Source: an uncultured Haemophilus sp. (GTDB lineage: Bacteria > Pseudomonadota > Gammaproteobacteria > Enterobacterales > Pasteurellaceae). From it: 24,112 bases of DNA. The stretch lies in contig NZ_CAJLNI010000014.1 in the NCBI RefSeq assembly GCF_905207935.1, positions 1 through 24,112 of the forward strand, read 5' to 3'. The translations under genes and the position numbers were made by a program. The notes below the pieces were generated by a model that made no database searches, was not told where the DNA came from, and was given only the letters and a program-made list of their open reading frames with translations. This document shows, in pieces, positions 8,997-15,690 of this stretch (positions are counted from its first letter, which is position 1; every line of letters starts with the position of its first letter).

Positions 8997-9007
8997 GTAA
9001 GTCAGTT

Positions 9008-9478
9008 TTATAGTTGTGTCAAAATATGCTCGCCCACTGAGTTTTGAGCAATTAGCGTAATGTTGCGAGCATCATCGTAATAATCAATATTCACCAGTAA
9101 ATCAGCCTCAGGCAGAATACCTTCACCTTTTTCTGCCCATTCGATTAAGCAGATGCAATTTTGGCTGAAATAATCACGAATACCCATAAATTCCAATTCT
9201 TCAGGATCGGCAAGACGATATAAATCAAAGTGATAAATCATTTTTCCTGCAATGCTATATTCTTCCACTAACGTATAAGTAGGACTTTTGACATTGCCTT
9301 GGTAGCCTAAACCTTGCACCATTCCACGAGTCAGAGTGGTTTTCCCTGCACCGAGATCGCCATTAAAATAAAGCACAATAGCGTTATCTTTCGGTTGTTT
9401 TACAAGCACTTCTGCGAGTTTTTTACCAAAACGGAGCATCGTGCCTTCATCAGGAATGTATTGGGTTAATTCGGTCAT
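9008..9478 (-). CDS. tsaE: tRNA threonylcarbamoyladenosine biosynthesis ATPase TsaE
   Basis: TsaE (YjeE family) is the ATPase that works with TsaB and TsaD to form t6A at position 37 of ANN-decoding tRNAs. The 156-residue length is typical. The P-loop GDLGAGKTT is at 40-48; SPTYTLVEEY and HFDLYRL follow, then the IEWAEKGEGILP segment, all typical of the family. It is the first gene of the amiB-mutL-miaA-glnE run and begins after the terminator of the tRNA-Gly genes, so the operon promoter probably lies in 9479-9555. A TAAAAT -10-like box can be found there on the minus strand, but no good -35. Confidence 0.96.
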   Translation of the reverse strand: MTELTQYIPDEGTMLRFGKKLAEVLVKQPKDNAIVLYFNGDLGAGKTTLTRGMVQGLGYQGNVKSPTYTLVEEYSIAGKMIYHFDLYRLADPEELEFMGIRDYFSQNCICLIEWAEKGEGILPEADLLVNIDYYDDARNITLIAQNSVGEHILTQL

Positions 9479-9555
9479 TCTTAGAGTGATTTTTTAGGTT
9501 AAAGTTTCTGGGGAATTTTATCGTATTTTGAAGGGAATATGTAGGGAAAATACAA

Positions 9556-9588
9556 TAAAAAAATCCGCTGCTTTTCAGCAACGGATTG
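9556..9588 (-). terminator. Terminator of the tRNA-Gly pair
   Basis: Read on the minus strand, AATCCGTTGC pairs with GCAGCGGATT (one mismatch, 6-nt loop) and is followed by a run of T. It lies 7 nt downstream of the second tRNA gene and separates the tRNA unit from tsaE. Confidence 0.88.
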
Positions 9589-9594
9589 AGAATT

Positions 9595-9670
<76 letters not shown>

Positions 9671-9689
9671 AGGGCATCATGTGAAAGTT

Positions 9690-9765
<76 letters not shown>

Positions 9766-9790
9766 ATTTCACATTGGTGAATGAGGCAAC

Positions 9791-9818
9791 ATTATACGAA
9801 AAAATTTATTCAACGCAA
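9791..9818 (-). promoter_or_regulatory. Promoter of the tRNA-Gly pair
   Basis: On the minus strand, TTGCGT (9813-9818) is followed after a 16-nt spacer by a perfect TATAAT (9791-9796), about 25 nt before the first tRNA base. A GC-containing stretch (GTTGCCTC) lies just after the -10 box, like the discriminators of stringently controlled stable-RNA promoters. Confidence 0.8.
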
Positions 9819-9858
9819 GCGCAGATTTTGCAAATGATTGAGTTTGCCTAAGTTTTCA

Positions 9859-10407
9859 TCAACCCAGATTAATAAAGTGCTCACGGTAGTAAGCTAACTC
9901 TTTTATTGACTCTCGAATATCATCAAGGGCTAAATGAGTATTGCCTTTTTTGAACCCATCTAAAATTTCTGGTTTCCAGCGAGAAGCCAATTCTTTTAAT
10001 GTGCTGACATCCACATGACGATAATGGAAATAATCGGCTAAATCAGGCATATATTTATAAAGAAAGCGTTTATCTTGTGCGATGCTGTTGCCACAAATCG
10101 GTGAAGCACCTTTCGGTACCCAACGTTTTAAAAAATCTAATGTTTGTAATTCTGCTGCACGTTCGGTGAGTTTGCTCGCTTTGACACGGTCAACTAAGCC
10201 ATTTGCTGTGTGGGTTTTTACGCACCATTCCGACATTTTGTTTAATAATTCATCACTTTGATGCACCGCGATCACAGGTCCTTCAGCTAAAATATTGAGA
10301 TCTTTATCTGTCACGATGGTTGCGATTTCAATAATTCGTTCTTTTTCAGGATCTAATCCTGTCATTTCTAAATCGATCCAAATCAGATTTTGTTTATCTA
10401 ATTGCAT
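9859..10407 (-). CDS. orn: Oligoribonuclease
   Basis: Orn degrades 2-5 nt RNA oligomers to mononucleotides and is a DEDDh-type 3'-5' exonuclease. With the start at 10407 (MQLDKQNLIWIDLEMTGLD) the protein is 182 residues, the family size. An in-frame ATG further upstream at 10479 would add 24 unrelated residues and run almost to the divergent rsgA start, so I rejected it. The first acidic pair is Asp and Glu in WIDLEMTG. The later acidic and His residues lie in the segments containing CGNSIAQDKRF and HLALDDIRES. It is divergent from rsgA with a 75-nt gap, the same pairing as in many gammaproteobacteria. Confidence 0.96.
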   Translation of the reverse strand: MQLDKQNLIWIDLEMTGLDPEKERIIEIATIVTDKDLNILAEGPVIAVHQSDELLNKMSEWCVKTHTANGLVDRVKASKLTERAAELQTLDFLKRWVPKGASPICGNSIAQDKRFLYKYMPDLADYFHYRHVDVSTLKELASRWKPEILDGFKKGNTHLALDDIRESIKELAYYREHFINLG

Positions 10408-10482
10408 AATATAAGGTATCCTATAAACATTTTTAATCCCGTTTATTTTAACGAAAAACATCGGAAAAAACGACCGCACTTT

Positions 10483-11520
10483 ATGAGCAAACGTAAACTA
10501 ACGCAAAATCAAACTCGTCGAATTCAATCAAATAACGCGAAAGCCTTGCATCGCCACAAGAAGAAAGAAGTGGAATGGCAAGATGATATGCTAGGCGAAA
10601 GCCAAGATGGGGTAGTGGTCACGCGTTATTCGGTTCATGCAGATGTAGAAAACGCGCAAGGCGAAATTTTCCGTTGTAATTTACGTCGTACACTTTCTAG
10701 TCTCGTGGTTGGAGACAAAGTGATTTGGCGACAAGGCAATGAACAGCTCCAAGGTGTGAGTGGCGTGATTGAAGCTATTCACCCAAGACAAAATGAAATT
10801 GCTCGTCCAGATTATTATGATGGGCTGAAACCGATTGCGGCCAATATCGATCGTATTATTATTGTTTCTGCGGTGGTGCCGGTACTTTCACTCAATATTA
10901 TCGATCGTTATTTAGTGGTGTGTGAAAATGCGGGGATCGAACCTGTCATTGTGGTGAATAAAGGCGATTTACTGGATGCCGAGCAAGAGCAGGAAGTGGA
11001 AAGCCAGTTACAGATTTACCGTGATATTGGTTATCAGACCATCATCATTTCTGCTGAAACCGGAAAAAATATGGAAAAATTGACCGCACTTTTAAGTGAT
11101 GAGACTTCCATTTTTGTAGGGCAATCAGGGGTAGGCAAATCCAGTTTAATTAACCATATTTTACCAACCGTCAATGCGCAAGTCGGTGGCATCAGCGAAA
11201 CCTCAGGCTTGGGACAACATACCACAACTTCTTCTCGTTTATATCATTTGCCACAAGGCGGTAATTTGATTGACTCACCTGGGATTCGTGAGTTTGGTTT
11301 ATGGCATTTGGAGCCAGAACAGATCACCAAAGGCTATCGTGAATTTCAATATGTCTTAGGTACATGTAAATTCAGAGATTGTAAGCATTTGAACGATCCT
11401 GGCTGTGCATTACGTGAGGCTGTCGAAGCAGGTCGGATTTCACCTATACGCTATGAGAATTATCATCGCTTAATTGAAAGTTTAAGTGAGACAAAATCAC
11501 AACGTCATTTTTCTGTGTAG
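10483..11520 (+). CDS. rsgA: Small ribosomal subunit biogenesis GTPase RsgA
   Basis: RsgA (YjeQ) is a circularly permuted GTPase that checks late assembly of the 30S subunit. From the chosen start (MSKRKLTQNQ) it has 345 residues, as in the family. An OB fold spans about 40-105. The GTPase motifs come in permuted order: NKGD (159-162), GQSGVGKSS (213-221) and DSPG (264-267). The C-terminal zinc site uses C295, C300, H302 and C308. An upstream in-frame ATG at 10402 adds 27 unconserved residues overlapping orn, so I rejected it. An inverted uptake signal (10473-10481) ends one base before the start codon, and no clear Shine-Dalgarno sequence is visible. Confidence 0.96.
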   Translation: MSKRKLTQNQTRRIQSNNAKALHRHKKKEVEWQDDMLGESQDGVVVTRYSVHADVENAQGEIFRCNLRRTLSSLVVGDKVIWRQGNEQLQGVSGVIEAIHPRQNEIARPDYYDGLKPIAANIDRIIIVSAVVPVLSLNIIDRYLVVCENAGIEPVIVVNKGDLLDAEQEQEVESQLQIYRDIGYQTIIISAETGKNMEKLTALLSDETSIFVGQSGVGKSSLINHILPTVNAQVGGISETSGLGQHTTTSSRLYHLPQGGNLIDSPGIREFGLWHLEPEQITKGYREFQYVLGTCKFRDCKHLNDPGCALREAVEAGRISPIRYENYHRLIESLSETKSQRHFSV

Positions 11521-11562
11521 TAGACAATTTACTGTAAATTAGGTATAAAGTACCCCTAATTT

Positions 11563-11624
11563 CGTGATGTAGCTCAAGTTTTTTTGTGTTTAGCCTTGAT
11601 TATTGGGCATTTAATAGAGATACT
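11563..11624 (+). promoter_or_regulatory. Candidate CRP-controlled promoter of ptsHI-crr
   Basis: In the 152-nt gap before ptsH, a CRP-like site CGTGA-N6-TCAAG (11563-11578, 7 of 10 consensus bases) precedes TTGATT (11596-11601), a 17-nt spacer and GATACT (11619-11624). A start near 11631 would put the CRP centre at about -60, the class I position. ptsH in E. coli is CRP-stimulated. The match is moderate and unproven. Confidence 0.45.
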
Positions 11625-11672
11625 ACAGCGGATTTATAGACTAAATTTTACAATTACTATAGAGGTAACATT

Positions 11673-11930
11673 ATGTTCTCAAAAGATGTAGAAATTACAG
11701 CTCCTAATGGTTTACACACCCGTCCGGCGGCGCAATTTGTTAAAGAAGCTAAAGCATTTGCTTCTGATGTAACAGTGACCTCCGGTGGTAAAAGTGCAAG
11801 TGCGAAAAGCCTATTTAAGCTACAAACCTTAGGCTTAACGCAAGGAACTGTAATCACCATCTCGGCGGAAGGTGAAGACGAACAACAAGCCGTTGAACAT
11901 TTAGTAGCATTAATTCCTACTTTAGAATAA
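11673..11930 (+). CDS. ptsH: Phosphocarrier protein HPr
   Basis: HPr carries phosphate from Enzyme I to the sugar-specific EIIA proteins of the phosphotransferase system. The 85-residue length is exact for the family. The phosphorylated His15 lies in NGLHTRPA, and Ser46 in SAKSLF is the conserved second landmark, a regulatory site in Gram-positives. Ribosome site GAGGT lies upstream. It is first in ptsH-ptsI-crr, with a 79-nt gap holding a hairpin before ptsI. Confidence 0.98.
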   Translation: MFSKDVEITAPNGLHTRPAAQFVKEAKAFASDVTVTSGGKSASAKSLFKLQTLGLTQGTVITISAEGEDEQQAVEHLVALIPTLE

Positions 11931-11938
11931 TTTACGAT

Positions 11939-11966
11939 TAGCCATAGGATTTCTATTCTATGGCTA
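11939..11966 (+). terminator. Intercistronic hairpin between ptsH and ptsI
   Basis: TAGCCATAG (11939-11947) pairs perfectly with CTATGGCTA (11958-11966), loop 10 nt. Only a broken T-rich tail follows (TTGTTTATC), so it probably acts as a leaky terminator or a 3' stabiliser for the ptsH message. Either would give more HPr than Enzyme I. Confidence 0.65.
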
Positions 11967-12009
11967 TTGTTTATCTAACCTTTAATAAATTATCTCGGAA
12001 GGTAAAAGT

Positions 12010-13737
12010 ATGATTACAGGTATTCCAGCGTCACCAGGTATCGTTTTTGGTAAAGCCTTAGTATTAAAAGAAGAAAAAATTGTTCTTGATACGCAAAAAA
12101 TTTCAGAAGATCAAGTTGAGGCAGAAGTTGCCCGTTTTTATGCTGGTCGTGAAGCTGCAGTTGAGCAACTTAATTCTATTCATCAACGTGCATTAAAATC
12201 TTTAGGTGAAGAAAAAGCGGCCATCTTTGAAGGCCATTTAATGATCCTTGAAGATGAAGAGTTAGAAGAGGAAATTATTGATTATCTTCGTTCAAACAAA
12301 GTGAATGCGAGTGTGGCAGCAAGTAAAATCATCGATCAACAAGTTGAAATGTTGTCTGAAATTGATGATGAATACTTAAAAGAACGTGCGGGTGATATTC
12401 GCGATATCGGTAATCGTTTAATCAAAAATATTTTAGGCATGCATATTGTGGATCTTGGTGATATTACCGAAGAGTCCATCCTTGTGGCTTACGATTTAAC
12501 CCCATCAGAAACTGCTCAATTAAACTTAGAAAAAGTATTAGGTTTTATCACGGATATTGGTGGTAGAACATCTCACACCTCAATTATGGCTCGTTCACTT
12601 GAATTGCCGGCCATTGTAGGGACAAATGATGTCACAGCACGAGTAAATACAGGTGATTATCTTATTTTGGATGCGGTAAACAACCGTGTTTACGTGAATC
12701 CGACTCAAGCTGAAATTGATGAATTAAAAACCTTAGAAGCAAAACTCGCTGAAGAAAAAGCAGAATTAGCGAAATTAAAAGATTTACCAGCTGTGACCCT
12801 TGATGGTCATAAAGTCGATGTAGTAGCGAATATTGGTACGATTCGTGATTGCGAAGGTGCACATCGTAATGGTGCAGAAGGGGTAGGTTTATACCGTACA
12901 GAATTCCTCTTTATGGATCGTGATCAATTACCAAGCGAAGAAGAGCAATTCATTGCTTATAAAGAAGTGGTTGAAGCAATGGAAGGTCGTCTAGTGGTAT
13001 TACGTACCATGGATATCGGCGGTGATAAAGAGCTTCCATATTTAAATTTACCAAAAGAAATGAACCCATTCTTAGGATGGCGCGCAGTACGTATTGCCCT
13101 TGATCGTCGAGAGATTTTACATGCGCAATTAAGAGCGGTATTACGTGCGTCTGCATTTGGTAAACTTGCCGTGATGTTCCCGATGATTATTTCAGTAGAA
13201 GAAATTCGCGAATTAAAATCAGTGCTTGAAACCTTAAAAGCTGAATTGCGTGCAGAAGGTAAAGCTTTTGATGAAAACATCCAAGTGGGTGTCATGGTTG
13301 AAACGCCATCTGCAGCGGTGAATGCGAAATTCTTAGCGAAAGAAGTGGATTTCTTCAGTATTGGTACAAACGACTTAACGCAATATACGCTAGCTGTTGA
13401 CCGTGGTAATGAATTAATTTCTCACTTATACAATCCAATGTCTCCTTCAGTGCTCGGCTTGATCAAACAAGTGATTGATGCTTCTCATGCAGAAGGTAAA
13501 TGGACTGGTATGTGTGGTGAGTTAGCCGGTGATGAACGAGCAACCTTATTGTTACTCGGTATGGGCTTAGATGAATTTAGTATGAGTGCAATTTCTGTGC
13601 CACGTATTAAAAAATTAATTCGTCATGTGAATTATCAAGAGGTGAAAGCCTTAGCTGATGAAGCATTACAAAAACCAACCTCTGCTGAAATTGAGCAATT
13701 AATTCAAGCTTTTTTAGCAGAAAAATCGTTAAACTAG
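12010..13737 (+). CDS. ptsI: Phosphoenolpyruvate-protein phosphotransferase (Enzyme I)
   Basis: Enzyme I takes phosphate from phosphoenolpyruvate and passes it to HPr, starting the phosphotransferase cascade in the cytoplasm. The 575 residues match E. coli EI. The phosphorylated His189 lies in GGRTSHTSIMAR (184-195). The C-terminal TIM-barrel PEP domain shows GLYRTEFLFM, VMVETPSAA and NDLTQY, with Cys502 in MCGELAGD. The start is preceded by a GGAAGG ribosome site. No uptake signal lies anywhere in ptsH-ptsI-crr. Confidence 0.98.
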   Translation: MITGIPASPGIVFGKALVLKEEKIVLDTQKISEDQVEAEVARFYAGREAAVEQLNSIHQRALKSLGEEKAAIFEGHLMILEDEELEEEIIDYLRSNKVNASVAASKIIDQQVEMLSEIDDEYLKERAGDIRDIGNRLIKNILGMHIVDLGDITEESILVAYDLTPSETAQLNLEKVLGFITDIGGRTSHTSIMARSLELPAIVGTNDVTARVNTGDYLILDAVNNRVYVNPTQAEIDELKTLEAKLAEEKAELAKLKDLPAVTLDGHKVDVVANIGTIRDCEGAHRNGAEGVGLYRTEFLFMDRDQLPSEEEQFIAYKEVVEAMEGRLVVLRTMDIGGDKELPYLNLPKEMNPFLGWRAVRIALDRREILHAQLRAVLRASAFGKLAVMFPMIISVEEIRELKSVLETLKAELRAEGKAFDENIQVGVMVETPSAAVNAKFLAKEVDFFSIGTNDLTQYTLAVDRGNELISHLYNPMSPSVLGLIKQVIDASHAEGKWTGMCGELAGDERATLLLLGMGLDEFSMSAISVPRIKKLIRHVNYQEVKALADEALQKPTSAEIEQLIQAFLAEKSLN

Positions 13738-13796
13738 ATACAAAAACAGAGTTTTACGTTAAAATACTAGCCATCTTTAATAGATAGGAGATTAAA

Positions 13797-14297
13797 ATGG
13801 GCTTATTTGACAAATTATTTGGTTCAAAAGAAAACAAAACAGTGGAAGTCGAAATTTATGCGCCACTTTCTGGTGAGATTGTAAATATCGAAGATGTACC
13901 AGATGTTGTTTTCTCTGAAAAAATTGTGGGTGATGGTATCGCGATTCGCCCAACAGGTAACAAAATTGTTGCGCCTGTTGATGGTGTAATTGGTAAAATT
14001 TTTGAAACCAATCACGCTTTTTCAATGGAATCAAAAGAGGGTGTTGAATTATTCGTTCACTTCGGTATTGATACCGTTGAATTGAAAGGTGAAGGATTCA
14101 CTCGCATCGCACACGAAGGTCAAAGCGTAAAACGCGGCGACACAGTAATCGAATTTGATTTAGCAACATTAGAATCAAAAGCAAAATCAGTTTTAACACC
14201 AGTGGTTATCTCTAACATGGATGAAATTTCATCTATCGAGAAAAAATCAGGTGAAGTGATTGCTGGAGAATCGGTTGTTTTAAGTTTAACAAAATAA
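13797..14297 (+). CDS. crr: PTS glucose-specific EIIA component
   Basis: EIIA-Glc passes phosphate to glucose-type EIIBC permeases. In enteric bacteria and Haemophilus it also governs adenylate cyclase and inducer exclusion. It has 166 residues. The phosphorylated His88 lies in FVHFGIDT and its partner His73 in TNHAFSM, equivalent to His90 and His75 of E. coli. A good TAGGAG site precedes the ATG. The 59-nt gap after ptsI contains an AT-rich TAAAAT box that could be an own promoter. A strong terminator follows. Confidence 0.98.
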   Translation: MGLFDKLFGSKENKTVEVEIYAPLSGEIVNIEDVPDVVFSEKIVGDGIAIRPTGNKIVAPVDGVIGKIFETNHAFSMESKEGVELFVHFGIDTVELKGEGFTRIAHEGQSVKRGDTVIEFDLATLESKAKSVLTPVVISNMDEISSIEKKSGEVIAGESVVLSLTK

Positions 14298-14314
14298 GAT
14301 TTATAGACTAAAAG

Positions 14315-14342
14315 ATCCGCTTTAAATAAGCGGATTTTTTTA
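14315..14342 (+). terminator. Rho-independent terminator after crr
   Basis: ATCCGCTT (14315-14322) pairs perfectly with AAGCGGAT (14328-14335) around a 5-nt loop and is followed by seven T. It ends the pts operon only 29 nt before manA. Confidence 0.92.
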
Positions 14343-14370
14343 TCCTTATTCTTTTTTAAAGAAGGTAAAG

Positions 14371-15570
14371 ATGATTTATCGATTAACTGGCCAAGTACAG
14401 CATTATGCATGGGGCGGAAAAAACTATATTGCATCATTGATTGGATTACATTCAGCGAAAGATCAACCTTGTGCAGAGTGGTGGTTAGGAGCTCATCCAT
14501 CAGCACCTTCTGAAATTGAGGATGTAACAGGTAAGCAATCCCTTATTGAATTTTTATTGCAAAATCCGACCGCACTTGGACAGGCGAGCCGTCAGCAATT
14601 TGGTGATGAACTGCCTTATTTATTAAAGATTTTAGATGTTGAAAAGCCATTGTCGATTCAATTGCACCCGACTAAGTCTCAAGCTGAAAAGGGCTTTGAG
14701 GCTGAAAATGCAAAAGGCGTGGCATTAACAGACAGCACGCGGACTTATAAAGATAGAAATCATAAACCAGAAATGATGATTGCCTTATCTGATTTCTGGC
14801 TTTTACATGGTTTTAAAACAAAAGCTCAAATCCTTGCCACATTAAGTGCACGCCCCTCTTTGCAACCTTTGACTGAAAAACTTGGCACACAAAGCCTTGC
14901 TGAATTTTATGCAGATGTTATGTTGGCGGATCAATCAACGCTCGCAAATTGGCTATTACCTATTATTGAAGCTAACCAACAGCCTTATAGAAATGGCGAG
15001 TTGGCGCTAGATAACCCGGATTATTGGGTGCTTTATACCATGGAAGCCATGACAATTTCGCCTGAAAAATTAGATGCCGGCTTGGTGTGTTTTTATCTCT
15101 TTAATATTGTGCATTTAAAAGAAGGAGAGGGTATTTTCCAAGATGCGGGTATTCCTCATGCTTACCTTCGCGGACAAAACGTGGAGTTAATGGCATGTTC
15201 TGATAATGTGATTCGTGGTGGATTAACACCAAAATATGTCGATATTGTTGAATTATTAAAAATTGTGGATTGTCGTGAAGTAACACCTCAAATTATCTCA
15301 GCGGCACCTCAAAATCAGTCAGAATTTACTTATAAAACGCCAGTAAACGATTTTGCTTTAGCTCAAATTCGTGTTGAACTACAACAACATACTGAATTGA
15401 ATCTTCAAAGTGCAGGAATTTTATTGGTGATGCAAGGCGAGCTAAAAATACAAGAAAAATCAGCCGCACTTACCTTGAAACAAGGTGAGTCAGCATTCAT
15501 TACAGCGGATTCTAATGTTGAAATAATGAGTGAAAAAGGCGGTTATGCCTTCTTGGCAAAATTGCCATAA
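14371..15570 (+). CDS. manA: Mannose-6-phosphate isomerase, class I
   Basis: ManA interconverts mannose-6-phosphate and fructose-6-phosphate using one zinc. It has 399 residues against 391 in E. coli. Zinc ligands are visible as Q97 and H99 (SIQLHP), E134 (HKPEMM) and H263 (GIPHAYLRG). A cupin fold is expected, with a second barrel at the C-terminus. An AAGGTAAAG ribosome site precedes the start. The gap after the crr terminator is too short to show a clear promoter, so manA may depend on readthrough or on a promoter inside the end of crr. The neighbouring PTS genes would deliver mannose as mannose-6-phosphate. One uptake signal (14569) lies inside. Confidence 0.96.
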   Translation: MIYRLTGQVQHYAWGGKNYIASLIGLHSAKDQPCAEWWLGAHPSAPSEIEDVTGKQSLIEFLLQNPTALGQASRQQFGDELPYLLKILDVEKPLSIQLHPTKSQAEKGFEAENAKGVALTDSTRTYKDRNHKPEMMIALSDFWLLHGFKTKAQILATLSARPSLQPLTEKLGTQSLAEFYADVMLADQSTLANWLLPIIEANQQPYRNGELALDNPDYWVLYTMEAMTISPEKLDAGLVCFYLFNIVHLKEGEGIFQDAGIPHAYLRGQNVELMACSDNVIRGGLTPKYVDIVELLKIVDCREVTPQIISAAPQNQSEFTYKTPVNDFALAQIRVELQQHTELNLQSAGILLVMQGELKIQEKSAALTLKQGESAFITADSNVEIMSEKGGYAFLAKLP

Positions 15571-15574
15571 AAAT

Positions 15575-15638
15575 TAATGTGATAAGTATCACGATTTGTG
15601 AACTTATCACTAGATTAGTCGAAGATTTTAGGTATAGT
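15575..15638 (+). promoter_or_regulatory. CRP-type site and promoter of lacZ
   Basis: TGTGA-N6-TCACG (15578-15593) is a near-consensus CRP box (9 of 10 core bases) with AT-rich flanks. A -10 box TATAGT lies at 15633-15638 with no good -35. A start near 15645 puts the CRP centre at about -60, the class I spacing. A short GGCG/CGCC pairing (15639-15656) followed by T residues sits in the leader and might be a weak attenuator or the manA terminator. Site and spacing are seen; activation by CRP is inferred. Confidence 0.65.
15579..15610. repeat. Inverted repeat overlapping the lacZ CRP site
   Basis: GTGATAAGT (15579-15587) recurs as its exact complement ACTTATCAC (15602-15610), 14 nt between. 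One arm shares the left half of the CRP box and the other lies just upstream of the -10 region, so a dimeric repressor bound here could block both CRP and RNA polymerase. No repressor gene is adjacent. Confidence 0.6.
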
Positions 15639-15690
15639 GGCGTCATTCTTGGCGCCCTTTTTATGTGTCTAAATTGCATTGGGAGTTTTT

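Noticed and set aside
10402..10482. Upstream in-frame ATG for rsgA, with the mirrored long form of orn up to 10479
   Set aside because: The two extensions overlap each other on opposite strands, exceed family lengths and carry no family sequence.
14120..14506. Minus-strand open frame across crr and manA
   Set aside because: It is antisense to two well-recognised genes and spans a terminator.
15597..15611. Second CRP box TGTGA-TCACT upstream of lacZ
   Set aside because: The halves are 5 nt apart rather than 6; it is better explained as one arm of the inverted repeat.
15679..15690. TTG start four codons upstream of the lacZ ATG
   Set aside because: It overlaps the GGGAG ribosome site that serves the ATG at 15691, and the extra residues match nothing.
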